DNA of 56,332 nt from Clostridiales bacterium. Its GTDB lineage: Bacteria > Bacillota > Clostridia > Oscillospirales > Oscillospiraceae. Shown piece by piece: positions 7,335-16,580 of this stretch. The notes under the pieces are model-generated. The model searched no databases. It was not told the origin of the DNA and worked only from the letters and a program-made list of their open reading frames with translations. Location: positions 1 through 56,332 of the forward strand of contig JAJQBL010000047.1 in assembly GCA_021203325.1 (NCBI GenBank). Direction: 5' to 3'. The translations under genes were made by a program, and so were the position numbers. Numbering within the stretch: the first letter of the stretch is position 1; each line of letters opens with the position of its first letter.

Positions 7335-8104
7335 AGCATGAAAAGCTGTTGGACGCCATCGGCCAGGTGGACGACGACCTGGTGCGGGAGGCGGAGGAGG
7401 TGAAGGCGCTGGCCGTGCCCCACGCCTCCGGCCAGTGGAAACGGTGGACGGCCCTGGCCGCCGTGGCGGTGCTGGCGGTGGGGCTGTTCTGGGTCAGGGC
7501 CTGGGTGGACAGCGCCGTCAGCGCCGACACCGCCGGGTTCGTCACCGCGGAGGACAGCGCCTCCCAGGAGGCCGCCGAGGGGGACTACGTTCAGGAAAGC
7601 GCGGAGGCCGCCGAAGGGGAAGATACCCAGGAGGACGCGGAGGCCACCGAGGAAGTTACGCCCGTTGAATCGGAGGGCCTCCCCCTGCTGTCCGTCCAGG
7701 GCGCCGACGGTCAAACAACCGTGGAGGGGGAAACCCTGCAAACCGCGGCGGAGGACGCCCTCACCGAAGCCGATGGGGAAGACGGCATAGATGCCGCCAG
7801 CGACGAAACGGCGGAGGACACGGACGGCCTGAGCTCCGGCGACGCGGAGGACGGGTCGGGCCTGCCCACCGTGACCTATGACCCGGCCCTGGGGACGGTG
7901 ACGCTGACCTTCGACGGGGAGGCCCCCGCTTCCGTCACCGCCGTCTGCACTTCGGCGGACAGCGGCGGGGAGACCGCCCTCACCGTCACAGACGGCGTGC
8001 TGACCCTGCCGGAGGGCGGCGGGAGCTGGCACGTTACCGTCACCGCTCAGTGGGAGAACGGGGAGAGCTGTGTCTATGTCTTTTGGGCGGAGCCGCTGGC
8101 ATAG
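7331..8104 (+). CDS. Probable anti-sigma-like membrane protein of the sigma operon
   Basis: 257 residues, starting in an ATGA overlap with the sigma stop codon, so translationally coupled to it. An N-terminal cytoplasmic stretch of about 35 residues (MKHEKLLDAIGQVDDDLVREAEE) is followed by one transmembrane helix (about 38-57, WTALAAVAVLAVGLFWV). A long acidic low-complexity external region (Glu, Ala, Asp, Thr) leads to a C-terminal beta-rich domain of about 75 residues. The topology and the position right after a sigma factor are those of an anti-sigma or sigma-regulatory protein, but no zinc-binding anti-sigma motif (HxxxCxxC) is present. The partner sigma is truncated here, so its present role is uncertain. 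Confidence 0.65.
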   Translation: MKHEKLLDAIGQVDDDLVREAEEVKALAVPHASGQWKRWTALAAVAVLAVGLFWVRAWVDSAVSADTAGFVTAEDSASQEAAEGDYVQESAEAAEGEDTQEDAEATEEVTPVESEGLPLLSVQGADGQTTVEGETLQTAAEDALTEADGEDGIDAASDETAEDTDGLSSGDAEDGSGLPTVTYDPALGTVTLTFDGEAPASVTAVCTSADSGGETALTVTDGVLTLPEGGGSWHVTVTAQWENGESCVYVFWAEPLA

Positions 8105-8175
8105 CGGTTTGCTCAGCCGTGGAAAGGCAGGCCAAATCGTTTACGGTTTGTTTCCCCTTTGCTTCCCTGTTGCAC

Positions 8176-8205
8176 TTGCTTTTTCCGGCCCGGAGGGGGT
8201 ATAAT
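8176..8205 (+). promoter_or_regulatory. Promoter of the first VanZ gene
   Basis: TTGCTT (8176-8181), an 18-base spacer, TATAAT (8200-8205), about 32 bases before the ATG. Confidence 0.55.
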
Positions 8206-8237
8206 GGCCCCAGTCCCCCTTCCAGGAGCGTTGCAGA

Positions 8238-8729
8238 ATGAAACAAAAGGTTTTTCGCGTGATACACATAATCGTCCGGGTCCTCTTCACCCTCTTTGCC
8301 CTGTGGGCCGTCCTCTTTATCTTCCGGAACAGTCTGGAGACCGCCGACCTGTCCTCCAGCCGCAGCACAGCGTTTACCGCCCTGTTGAACGGCGTCCTGA
8401 GCAGGCTGGGCATTTCCGCCCTGTCCGAAGGGGTGGTGCGGAAGCTGGCCCACTTTGCGGAGTTCGCCCTTCTGGGCTTCCTGCTGACCCTGTGCGTCCG
8501 GGTCTACACCCCCCACTATGTGCGCTACTGCTGCTGGCCGCTGCTGATTGGCCTGTGCGTGGCCGATTTGGACGAGACGATTCAGATCTATGTGGACGGG
8601 CGCAGCAGCAGCGTCATTGACGTGTGGATCGACTTTGGCGGGGTTTGCAGCGGACTGGCCGCCGGGCTCCTGCTGTGCGTCCTGCTGAGCCTGATTTTGT
8701 CCAGCTTCGGTTTCAGGCGGAAAAAATAG
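8238..8729 (+). CDS. VanZ family membrane protein
   Basis: 163 residues with four predicted transmembrane helices. The VanZ-family signature is visible: RKLAHFAEFALLGFLL after the first loop, then DLDETIQIYVDGRSSSVIDVWIDFGG near the C-terminus. VanZ proteins are integral membrane proteins; VanZ itself gives low-level teicoplanin resistance, while the function of most homologues is unknown. Ribosome site AGGAGC about 9 bases before the ATG. It ends at a terminator shared with the convergent symporter gene. Confidence 0.85.
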   Translation: MKQKVFRVIHIIVRVLFTLFALWAVLFIFRNSLETADLSSSRSTAFTALLNGVLSRLGISALSEGVVRKLAHFAEFALLGFLLTLCVRVYTPHYVRYCCWPLLIGLCVADLDETIQIYVDGRSSSVIDVWIDFGGVCSGLAAGLLLCVLLSLILSSFGFRRKK

Positions 8730-8750
8730 CGTCCCTGCTCTCATGGCAAA

Positions 8751-8788
8751 AAAAGCGCCGCCCCCTGTCCGAGACAGGGGGCGGCGTT
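8751..8788. terminator. Bidirectional terminator between the VanZ and AGCS genes
   Basis: GCGCCGCCCCCTGTC pairs with GACAGGGGGCGGCG around CGA, with an A-run before it and a short T-run after. It serves both converging genes. Confidence 0.75.
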
Positions 8789-8820
8789 ATCTGTATTCGA
8801 TTACTTGAGAAAGGGCGGGC

Positions 8821-10323
8821 TTATTCCGCGCCCTGCTTCACCGCCTCGGCGGCCTCCTCCTGGATCTCCTCCCAGTTGGAGAGCATGGGCTCCACATCCT
8901 TGCCCTTGATCTTCCGGTCCACATAGTTCTTTGTCAGCCGGTACACCAAGGGGGATAGGGCCAGCACGCCGATCAGGTTGGGGATCATCATCATGCCGTT
9001 CAGGGTGTCCGCGATGTCCCAGGCCAGGTTGTCGCCCATGACAGCGCCGCCGAAGATGGCAATCACGAAAATCACCCGGTACACGATGGTGTACTTCTCG
9101 CCGAACAGGAACTCACAGGCCTTGGTGCCGTAGTGGCTCCAGCCCAGCACGGTGGAGAAGGCGAAGAGCATGACGGCGATGGCCACAAAGGCCGCGCCGA
9201 CCTGGCCGAAGTGCACGGAAAAGACGGTGCTCACCATGTTGGCCTTGGTCAGCTCCACCCCGGCGTACTCGGTGACGGCCACGCCGGTATCCAGATCCAC
9301 CAGGCCGGAGGACAGGATGGAGAAGGCGGTCAGGGTGCAGACCACGATGGTGTCGGCAAAGACCTCAAAGATGCCCCACATGCCCTGGCGCACAGGCTCC
9401 CGGACGTTGGAGTTGGAGTGTACCATGACGGAGGAGCCGAGGCCCGCCTCGTTGGAGAACACGCCCCGCTTCATGCCCTGCTCGATGGCCAGCCGGATGC
9501 CGGAGCCGACGATGCCGCCGCCTACGGCCTTCATGGCGAAGGCGCCCTTGAAGATGGCGGTGAACACCGTCCCCACCTGGGTGATGTTGGTGCAGAAGAT
9601 GACAATGGAGCCGACGATGTACAGCACCACCATGAAGGGGACGATTTTCTCCGTCACAGAGGCGATGCGCTTCAGGCCGCCCACGATGACCAGCCCCGCC
9701 ACCAGCAGCACCACCACGCCGGTGACGGCGGTGGGGACGCCAAAGACGGACTGCATATTGCCGGAGATGGAGTTCACCTGGGTCATGTTGCCGATGCCGA
9801 AGGAGGCCAGGAAGCAGAACACGGAGAACAGCACCGCCAGCACAGAGCCCAGGGTCTTGCAGTGCTTTTTGGCCCCCAGGCCGTCCCGGAGGTAGTACAT
9901 GGCGCCGCCGGACCACTCGCCGTCCTTATTCTTCCGGCGGAAGTAGATGCCCAGCACGTTTTCGGAGTAGTTGGTCATCATGCCGAAGAAGGCGATGACC
10001 CACATCCAGAACACGGCGCCGGGGCCGCCCACGATGATGGCCCCCGCCACGCCCACGATGTTGCCGGTGCCCACGGTGGCGGCCAGGGCGGTGCAAAGGG
10101 ACTGGAACTGGGAGATGGACTTGTCCTTGGTGTGGCCCACCACTTCCTTATCCTTGAAGATGGCGCCGATGGTCATCTTCATCCAGTGGCCGATGTGGGT
10201 GATCTGGAAGAATTTGGTCAGGCAGGTCATCAGTATGCCCACCGCGGCCAACAGGATCAGGGCCGGCCAGCCCCAGACCACGTTGTTCACAGCGCTGTTG
10301 ATGTTGGTAATCAGTTCAATCAT
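8821..10323 (-). CDS. Alanine/glycine:cation symporter (AGCS family)
   Basis: 500 residues, typical AGCS length, with about 11 transmembrane helices. Family motifs are GTGNIVGVAGAIIVGGPGA near residue 85, GGAMYYLRDGLG, and VFSNEAGLGSSVMVHS near residue 290. It imports glycine or alanine together with Na+ or H+ at the cytoplasmic membrane. ATG after GAGAGGA. The leader carries a glycine riboswitch and a terminator, which points to glycine as a main substrate and to feedback control of uptake. Confidence 0.93.
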   Translation of the reverse strand: MIELITNINSAVNNVVWGWPALILLAAVGILMTCLTKFFQITHIGHWMKMTIGAIFKDKEVVGHTKDKSISQFQSLCTALAATVGTGNIVGVAGAIIVGGPGAVFWMWVIAFFGMMTNYSENVLGIYFRRKNKDGEWSGGAMYYLRDGLGAKKHCKTLGSVLAVLFSVFCFLASFGIGNMTQVNSISGNMQSVFGVPTAVTGVVVLLVAGLVIVGGLKRIASVTEKIVPFMVVLYIVGSIVIFCTNITQVGTVFTAIFKGAFAMKAVGGGIVGSGIRLAIEQGMKRGVFSNEAGLGSSVMVHSNSNVREPVRQGMWGIFEVFADTIVVCTLTAFSILSSGLVDLDTGVAVTEYAGVELTKANMVSTVFSVHFGQVGAAFVAIAVMLFAFSTVLGWSHYGTKACEFLFGEKYTIVYRVIFVIAIFGGAVMGDNLAWDIADTLNGMMMIPNLIGVLALSPLVYRLTKNYVDRKIKGKDVEPMLSNWEEIQEEAAEAVKQGAE

Positions 10324-10383
10324 GGGAATCCTCTCTTTCCGTTGCTGTGTCCTCGCCTCTGCCCACCGGGTTGCGGACAGTAT

Positions 10384-10414
10384 AAAAAAGGACAGACCCC
10401 CAAAGGTCTGCCCT
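10384..10414 (-). terminator. Attenuator terminator of the glycine riboswitch
   Basis: On the minus strand GGGCAGACC and GGGGTCTGTCC form a strong hairpin followed by TTTTTTATA. It lies between the aptamers and the start of the AGCS gene, so it is the likely expression platform. Confidence 0.8.
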
Positions 10415-10480
10415 CAAGCGACAAACTGAAACCGGCGCGGAGGGAAACCCCCTCCCATCCTCCCGGATGCCGCCGCTCCT

Positions 10481-10663
10481 GCTCTGTCCTTTTGCCTGAG
10501 AGATTTGCAAGGGCTTCCACCCCGCATTGCACCTTCGGCCTCCGCGTCTTGCGCGGACTTCTCCAGAGTGCCATCCGCTTACAGTCCCGGTCTCCCCCTT
10601 GAGACCCCTGAGAGTGTTACTCCTTCGGTGGGCGGCGGGGCAACTGTGTACCGCCCTGTTTCC
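10481..10663 (-). promoter_or_regulatory. Tandem glycine riboswitch
   Basis: Two aptamers are recognisable on the minus strand. The first has CACCGAAGGAGTAA followed by ACTCTCAGG. The second opens with CTCTGGAGAAG, then has GCCGAAGGTGCAA and the hallmark ATCTCTCAGGCAAAAGGACAGAG, whose ends pair (CTCTG/CAGAG). These are the conserved cores of the glycine (gcvT) riboswitch class. It binds glycine and, with the terminator just downstream, controls transcription of the symporter. For a transporter an OFF response is expected; the direction is not proven by sequence. Confidence 0.92.
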
Positions 10664-10690
10664 TGCAAGCATCTGCTGGCTATATGGGTC

Positions 10691-10719
10691 ATTATACGCC
10701 CGGCCCGGTATTTTTTCAA
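10691..10719 (-). promoter_or_regulatory. Promoter of the riboswitch-AGCS transcript
   Basis: On the minus strand TTGAAA (10719-10714), a 17-base spacer, TATAAT (10696-10691). Transcription would start about 20 bases before the first aptamer. Confidence 0.8.
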
Positions 10720-10871
10720 CCGTTTTTTCGGCGGAACGGATTTTTTTCTGTTTTCCACAAAGGTGCGGGGGGGGGGAATCCTCGGCCCCTTTTGTCTGCC
10801 TCTGTCAAAAATGCAAGTGTTCGGCCCTGAAATTGCATGCAAGTTTTTTTCGACAAACCTTCACTTTGCTC

Positions 10872-10900
10872 TTGTCAACCGCCGCCAAATCCGATACAAT
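10872..10900 (+). promoter_or_regulatory. Promoter of lysA
   Basis: TTGTCA (10872-10877), a 17-base spacer, TACAAT (10895-10900); the ATG is 37 bases downstream. Confidence 0.7.
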
Positions 10901-10936
10901 AAAAGGCGACTTGAGATAGATAAGGTGTGTGCCACT

Positions 10937-12205
10937 ATGGAAAAGATTCCCTTTGTCAAGAAAGAGCAGCTGGAGGCCATCTGCGCCCAATATCCCACCC
11001 CCTTCCACCTGTACGATGAGGCGGGCATCCGGGCCACCGCCCGGGCCGTCCGGGAGGCGTTCTCCTGGAATCCGGGGTTTAAGGAGCATTTCGCGGTGAA
11101 GGCCACCCCCACCCCTCAGATTCTGGACATCCTCCGGGAGGAGGGCTGCGGTGTGGACTGCTCCTCCCTGACCGAGCTGATGATGAGCGAGCGCTGCGGC
11201 TTCCGGGGGGAGGAGATCATGTTCTCCTCCAACGAGACCCCCGCCGAGGAGTTTGTCAAGGCCGCCCAGCTGGGTGCCGTCATCAACCTGGACGACTACA
11301 CCCATATCGACTTCCTGCAAAAGACCATCGGCTACATTCCGGAGACCATCTCCTGCCGCTTCAACCCCGGCGGCGTGTTTCAGCTGGGGGAGAGCAAGGA
11401 GGGCTTTCAGGTCATGGACAACCCCGGCGACGCCAAGTACGGCTTCACCCGGCTCCAGCTCTTTGACGGCTTCAAAAAGCTGAAGGCCATGGGGGCGAAG
11501 CACTTCGGCCTCCACGCCTTCCTGGCCTCCAACACCATCTCCAATGACTACTACCCTGCCCTGGCCGGTCAGCTCTTCCGGCTGGCGGTGGAGCTGGAGC
11601 GGGAGACCGGCTGCGACATCGACTTCATCAATCTGTCCGGCGGTGTGGGGGTGGACTATCGCCCGGAGCAGCCCGCCAACGACATCTACGCCATCGGCGA
11701 GGGGGTGCGGCAGCAGTATGAGGCCATCCTGGTGCCCGCCGGGATGGGGGATGTGCGCATCCTCACCGAGATGGGCCGCTATATGCTGGCCTCCCACGGC
11801 TGTCTGGTGACCCGCGCCATCCACGCCAAGCATACCTATAAGGAGTACATCGGGGTGGACGCCTGCGCCGCCAACCTGATGCGCCCCGCCATGTACGGCG
11901 CGTACCACCACATCACCGTCATGGGCAAGGAGGACTGGCCCTGCGACCACAGGTATGACGTGGTGGGCAGCCTGTGCGAGAACAACGACAAGTTCGCCAT
12001 TGACCGGATGCTGCCGCGGATCGACACCGGCGACCTGCTGGTGATTCACGACACCGGGGCCCACGGCTTCTCCATGGGCTACAACTACAACGGCCGCCTC
12101 CGTTCGGCGGAGCTGCTGCTCCAGGAGGACGGCAATGTGCGTATGATTCGCCGGGCAGAGACCCCGGAGGACTACTTCGCCACTTTGATTTGGGATAAAG
12201 ACTGA
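10937..12205 (+). CDS. lysA: Diaminopimelate decarboxylase
   Basis: 422 residues, PLP-dependent fold III decarboxylase that makes L-lysine from meso-diaminopimelate. The pyridoxal lysine lies in HFAVKATPTP (about residue 55). The phosphate-binding glycines are in NLSGGVGVDYRPEQ, and the active-site Cys from the partner subunit is in GSLCENNDKFA. It belongs to the clostridial branch in which the usual HIGSQ is replaced by HAFLASNT, so a related decarboxylase substrate cannot be fully excluded. The ATG at 10937 follows AAGGTG and its own promoter; the frame is open further upstream but that part is not coding-like. Confidence 0.85.
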   Translation: MEKIPFVKKEQLEAICAQYPTPFHLYDEAGIRATARAVREAFSWNPGFKEHFAVKATPTPQILDILREEGCGVDCSSLTELMMSERCGFRGEEIMFSSNETPAEEFVKAAQLGAVINLDDYTHIDFLQKTIGYIPETISCRFNPGGVFQLGESKEGFQVMDNPGDAKYGFTRLQLFDGFKKLKAMGAKHFGLHAFLASNTISNDYYPALAGQLFRLAVELERETGCDIDFINLSGGVGVDYRPEQPANDIYAIGEGVRQQYEAILVPAGMGDVRILTEMGRYMLASHGCLVTRAIHAKHTYKEYIGVDACAANLMRPAMYGAYHHITVMGKEDWPCDHRYDVVGSLCENNDKFAIDRMLPRIDTGDLLVIHDTGAHGFSMGYNYNGRLRSAELLLQEDGNVRMIRRAETPEDYFATLIWDKD

Positions 12206-12228
12206 CGAAGAGCGGAAAAACTTCAAAA

Positions 12229-12275
12229 AACACGGGTGTATCGCCGGAAAACGGCGAAACACCCGTGTTCTGTTT
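12229..12275 (+). terminator. Terminator after lysA
   Basis: ACACGGGTGT and ACACCCGTGT pair, with an inner CGCCG/CGGCG stem, followed by TCTGTTT. It may also serve the converging GH43 gene. Confidence 0.75.
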
Positions 12276-12294
12276 GGAATGGGGCCGCGCTGTC

Positions 12295-13735
12295 TCAGGT
12301 CAGCTCAAAGGCCGCAAAGTCGATCGCGCCTGCGCCGCGATACCGGAAGTACAGGGGCTTTACGCCGTCCTCTATGTTCATCCGCCCATGATACTCGGCG
12401 TAGTCCTGCGTGGGCTTCAAAGGGATGCTGGCGGCGACAGTGCGGAAGGTGGGGGTGTCGGACACCTGCATGGTGCCGCCGTCCCCTTTCACCCGGACGG
12501 CCACGCCGGTGACGTGCCGCAGGTCGAAGTATTTGAACCCGGCCACGGCGTCGGCCTGCATATTGGCGATGTACTGGTCGCCGTCCCCCTCCCGGTCCCC
12601 GCCGGTCTGGGTGAAGTAGGGGTGGCCTTTCATCCGCCGTCTCAGGCCGCTGACGTCCACCCGTTCGACCCCGTCCCTGCTCCACAGGTTGCAGGCGATT
12701 CTGGCCTCGTACCGGCCGGTGCCCCGCAGCGGGCCGCCGTTCAGGCCGCAGCTGGTGACCTCCGCCTGCCGGAAGGAGCCGTCAGGATTGCGCACCAGCT
12801 TCTCCACGCAGGCCTGGCGGGAGTAAGAGTGCCGGTTGGTCTGCCGGTGGTAGAAGATGTACCAGTCCTCGCCCAGGTGGAGCAGCCCGCCGTGGGTGTT
12901 GCCCAGGTAGTTGGTGCCCTTTTTCTCGTCCTCGTTGCCGTCCAGGAACAGGTCGCCAATGCTGACCAGGGTGCCGCCGTAGACGAAGCCGCCGTCCGGC
13001 CGGTCACTGGTGGCGTAGCACAGCTCATGGTTGTGCCGGGAGGAGTAGACGAAGATGTAGGTGTCCCCATCCTTCCGGATGGAGCTGGCCTCAAAGAACT
13101 CGTGGTTGGGGTAGGAGCCTGGCCCCTCCTTGGGGAACAGCAGCTTGGGTTCTGTTTTGATGGTCAGCATATCCTGCTCCAGCTCCATCACGGTGCCGCC
13201 CTCGTTCTTCAAGTTTACGCCGCCGGTGAGGATGGCTGAGGTGGTCAGATACAGCCCGGAGTACAGCCAGACGCTGCCGTCGTCGTCCACCAGAACGCCG
13301 GGGTCAAAGGGGAAGTGGTCCCCCCTTCCTCCGGCCCCAGACGGTGCCGTCCGGATAGTGCACATGGCCCAGGAACTCGTATTGCCCTGCCGGGGTGTCG
13401 CAGACGGCCACCCCCATGACGCCCATGAAGTCGTAGGCGTAATACAGGTAATACCGCCCGTCCGGCCCCTGGCAGACGTCCGGCGCAAAGAGCAGCCGCA
13501 TGCCCAGAATATTCTTCGGGTCCTGCTTCCGCCGGTAAATGACCCCTTCGTTCCGCCAGTCGGACAGGTCGTCCACCGGGGCGGACCAGCAGACGTAGTC
13601 ATTGACGCAGAAGATGGGGGCGTTGAATCGGTCATGGGAGCCGTAGACATAGACCCGGTCCCCAAACACATGGGGTTCGCCGTCCGGGACGTACTCCCAG
13701 GAGGGCAGATAGGGATTGTATGCTTGTTGTTTCAT
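12295..13735 (-). pseudogene. Glycoside hydrolase family 43 enzyme, frameshifted
   Basis: The ATG at 13735 (AGGAG upstream) opens with PYLPSWEYVPDGEPHVFGDR, the GH43 start with the catalytic-base Asp. APDVCQGPDGRYYLYY carries the second Asp. The frame then breaks within a six-C run on the plus strand (13320-13325). Dropping one base restores KGDHFPFDPGVLVDDDGSVW and continues to FEASSIRKDGDTYIF, with the acid Glu, and a C-terminal beta-sandwich (CBM6-like) to 12295. The full product would be about 479 residues without a signal peptide: an intracellular xylosidase or arabinofuranosidase acting on plant oligosaccharides. The break is either a true inactivation, slippage, or a sequencing error. 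Its upstream neighbour on the same strand is a GH3 enzyme. Confidence 0.85.
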
Positions 13736-13802
13736 AGATTCCTCTCCTGTCTGTGCATAGACCCGGCGGTGGAGTGATGACGCAGCGCCGCCCGGCGATG
13801 GG

Positions 13803-13832
13803 AAAAGGCCGCCGCCCTTACGAGCGGCGGCC
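13803..13832 (-). terminator. Terminator after the GH3 gene
   Basis: On the minus strand GGCCGCCGC and GCGGCGGCC pair around an eight-base loop, followed by TTTT. It separates GH3 from the GH43 gene. Confidence 0.65.
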
Positions 13833-13870
13833 AGAGGGGCCGCAGAGGGAGGCGGCCCCCGGTATGGGTG

Positions 13871-16108
13871 TTAATAGGTCAGGCCGAAGTTCAGCTCGTA
13901 GTAGTTGCCTGCGGCGTCCCGGTAGGCGTAGGCTTTGCTGTTTTCGTCCTTCAGCTCGTCGGGCATATACTGGTCCTTGTCATAGCCCGGCACATCGTTG
14001 GGGCTGACGCAGACGCCGTTTTTATTAACGGCCAGCACCGCGTCGTTCTTGGGCAGGGTGATGGGCAGCTTGCCGGTGGGGGTGAAGCGGCCGAACATCA
14101 CGTCCAGGGTGGCGGAGGGATAGGTGTCAAACCCGGCGGTCAGCGCGTCGGCATACCGCTCCACATTGCCCACCATCCAGGCCAGGGGGAAGTTGACGTT
14201 GGCGATGACCTTGCCGCCGTTTGCGTGGACCGCCGCGGCGATGTCGGGGATGCGGTTGGCGCCGGAGAGGGTGGTCTCCAGGTGGGTGGTGTCCAGGGGG
14301 CAGCCCTTTTCGTCCACGTCGGGAACCGTCTTGTCCTCGCAGATGTCAATCTCCAGATAGCCGGGGGTGGCGCTGAAATAGTTGCCGGAGGAGGGGCTGA
14401 CCATCAGGATGGCGTAGTCCGCCTGGGCGGGGTCGTCGGTGAGGGAGCAGTCCCCAGCCACCATCTCCTTCAGGGCGGCGGTGGCGGCGCTGGCGTCGCC
14501 CTTGGCGAAGGCCTCCACATAGACCTTTTTGCCTGCCAGCTTGTCCGCCGTCAGGGGCAGCACGTCCTGGTTCTTCAGCAGGACGACGCTCTTCCGGTGG
14601 GTCAGGGCGGCCTCGTCCCAGTCGGCCTGGTTGGCCACCACTTCCACCGCGTTGGCGGGGTCGGCATAGGGGTTCTCGAACATGCCCTGCTGGAACAGCT
14701 CGGTGAGGGTGCGGGAGACGGCCCGGTTCAGGCTCTCGTCGGTCAGCACCAGATCTTCCTTTTGGAAGCCTTCCGGCACGGGATGGGTGTCATAGTAGCC
14801 GTTAGTGGCCCGGTCATAGGCCTCCCGGCCCACTTCGTTGTCGAACAGGCCGCTGATAACGTCCACACCGGACTGGGTGACGGCGTAGCCCACCCGCTCA
14901 GGCTTGTCCAGGGCCTCCACGCCCCAGCACATATTGTGGACGATGCCGGTGTCGGAGTTGATGTAGCCGTCAAAGCCCATCTGTCCCCGGAGGATCTTGT
15001 CAATGAACACCTTATTGTAGGCGAAGCCGTAGGGGTTCAGCTCCACGCTGTCGCCGTTCATGTCGGTCTGAGGGGCGCTCTTGGCGGCGGCGGGCTTGGA
15101 GTAGTAGGGCATAATGGAGGCGGCGTGGTACTTCACGGCGGGCTGGAAGGTGGGGATGTGGTACTTCTGGAGGGAGCCTTCCGTGGCGTAGACGTTCCAC
15201 TGGCCGGCGGCATAGTGGGGGTCGAAGCCGTTTTCACGGGCGCCGCCGCCGGGGAAGTGCTTCACCGTCATGGAGACGCCGTCGGGGGTGACGCCGTTCT
15301 CGCTGCCCTGGATGCCGGGGATCAGCCGCTCAAAGATGGCGGTGATCAGCTCCGGGTCCTCGCCAAAGGTGCCGAAGGTCCGCTGCCAGCGGGGGTCGGA
15401 CACCACATCGGCCATGTACATATAGCCCTTTTTCAGGCCGCAGGCGTTCCACTCCCGGCGGACGCAGTCGGCAAACTTGTCGATGATGTCCAGGCTGTCG
15501 CCCTTGACGGCGGCGGCGATGCCCAGGGTGCCGGGCCAGGTGGCAAAGACGCCGGAGGCGTCGTTCATGCCAAAGACCACCTCGCCGTTCTCGTTCCGGG
15601 AGTTGGAGGCCACGCTGACGGGGACAAAGTGGTCGCACTGCTCCGCCACGGCGTGGAGCTGGTTCAGCCAGTCCGCCATATCATCCGGCGTGGCGTTGGC
15701 CCGGAGAATCAGGTGGCGGGAGAACCAGTCCTTGATCAGGGTGGTGGTGCCGGGCAGATGCTGCTCACCAAAGATGGTCTTGCCGTTCATCTCGGCGTCG
15801 TCCAGGATGCCGGATTCGTCGGTGATAAACTGATGGTCGGGCACCGGGCAGGGATACTTGGGCCCCATGCGCCAGTCCGAGATGAAGAGCTGGGCGATCT
15901 TTTCGTCCACGGTCAGGGTCTTGACATAGGCTGCGGCCCGCTCCGCCGGGGACAGCCGCCAGTCGTTCACCGCCGTCACCTGGCCGGAGCCGTCGATGTC
16001 CTTAAAATAGAGGCCATCCTGCTCGATGACGTCCCGGGAGACGGTGCCGATGGTGGGGCCGTTGGGGTTCTGGTAGCGCTTGACCTGTTCGCTTGCTTTT
16101 GGACTCAT
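13871..16108 (-). CDS. Glycoside hydrolase family 3 (beta-glucosidase/xylosidase type)
   Basis: 745 residues with no signal peptide, so cytoplasmic. The N-terminal TIM-barrel domain has LTVDEKIAQLF, TFGEDPELI, VKHFPGGGARENG and MGFDGYINSDTGIV, where the Asp is the expected nucleophile. The C-terminal alpha/beta sandwich has RKSVVLLKNQDVLPL and later FTPTGKLPITLP. GH3 enzymes release terminal sugars from beta-linked oligosaccharides. Ribosome site AAGGAGG before the ATG at 16108. The following GH43 gene on the same strand suggests a small locus for xylan- or glucan-derived oligosaccharides; no transporter is nearby. Confidence 0.9.
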   Translation of the reverse strand: MSPKASEQVKRYQNPNGPTIGTVSRDVIEQDGLYFKDIDGSGQVTAVNDWRLSPAERAAAYVKTLTVDEKIAQLFISDWRMGPKYPCPVPDHQFITDESGILDDAEMNGKTIFGEQHLPGTTTLIKDWFSRHLILRANATPDDMADWLNQLHAVAEQCDHFVPVSVASNSRNENGEVVFGMNDASGVFATWPGTLGIAAAVKGDSLDIIDKFADCVRREWNACGLKKGYMYMADVVSDPRWQRTFGTFGEDPELITAIFERLIPGIQGSENGVTPDGVSMTVKHFPGGGARENGFDPHYAAGQWNVYATEGSLQKYHIPTFQPAVKYHAASIMPYYSKPAAAKSAPQTDMNGDSVELNPYGFAYNKVFIDKILRGQMGFDGYINSDTGIVHNMCWGVEALDKPERVGYAVTQSGVDVISGLFDNEVGREAYDRATNGYYDTHPVPEGFQKEDLVLTDESLNRAVSRTLTELFQQGMFENPYADPANAVEVVANQADWDEAALTHRKSVVLLKNQDVLPLTADKLAGKKVYVEAFAKGDASAATAALKEMVAGDCSLTDDPAQADYAILMVSPSSGNYFSATPGYLEIDICEDKTVPDVDEKGCPLDTTHLETTLSGANRIPDIAAAVHANGGKVIANVNFPLAWMVGNVERYADALTAGFDTYPSATLDVMFGRFTPTGKLPITLPKNDAVLAVNKNGVCVSPNDVPGYDKDQYMPDELKDENSKAYAYRDAAGNYYELNFGLTY

Positions 16109-16213
16109 GGTACATTCCTCCTTGCTGGCCGGATGGGGTCCGGCCTGGCTGATTGGTATGGCAGGTTTCCTTGCACATTGGAAAATCTAATTAAAACCTA
16201 TTTTATATTCTAG

Positions 16214-16461
16214 CACAAGAGAGACGGATATGCCATGATTTTCTTGCTTGATTTTAGCACTTTTTACCGATGTTTTTGGAGCGGGACGGGTAGGCGCTCC
16301 GGCGGAGAGCCCGGTGTGCCGGCGGCGCAAAAGGGACACACGGGCGCGGCGGGAGGGCGGACGGCGTTCCCGCCGCGTTTTTTCGCCCTGCCGGTGGCGG
16401 AAATGTTGTGAAAAGGGCGAGTTTAATTGGTTTCAGGGTGGGAAGTTTGGCAATTTTGCTA
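16214..16461 (+). other. Gap between GH3 and the HPr-like gene
   Basis: No gene is supported here. The left part is AT-rich and should hold the GH3 promoter, though no clean -35/-10 pair is seen. The right part is GC-rich and contains the orphan terminator at 16345-16383. Confidence 0.4.
16345..16383 (+). terminator. Orphan terminator reading right
   Basis: GCGGCGGGA pairs with TCCCGCCGC and is followed by GTTTTTT. No plus-strand gene precedes it, since GH3 runs the other way, so it may end a small RNA or protect the HPr promoter. Confidence 0.6.
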
Positions 16462-16491
16462 TTGACGGCGAGCAATCTGATTTGCTATGAT
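16462..16491 (+). promoter_or_regulatory. Promoter of the HPr-like gene
   Basis: TTGACG (16462-16467), an 18-base spacer, TATGAT (16486-16491). Confidence 0.65.
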
Positions 16492-16580
16492 AACCATACT
16501 TACATTACCATGCGCTGATTTTGTTTCGGCGATGGAAGGAATGTACGGTGACTTAGGGGACCTTGGGGAGGATATTCACA

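Noticed and set aside
9133-10602. A 489-codon plus-strand frame over the AGCS gene
   Set aside because: It reads through the reverse of the riboswitch and symporter; composition dominated by His, Gly and Asp repeats with no domain.
13868-16213. A 781-codon plus-strand frame opposite the GH3 gene
   Set aside because: Gly/Val/His-rich shadow; the minus-strand frame carries the GH3 catalytic motifs.
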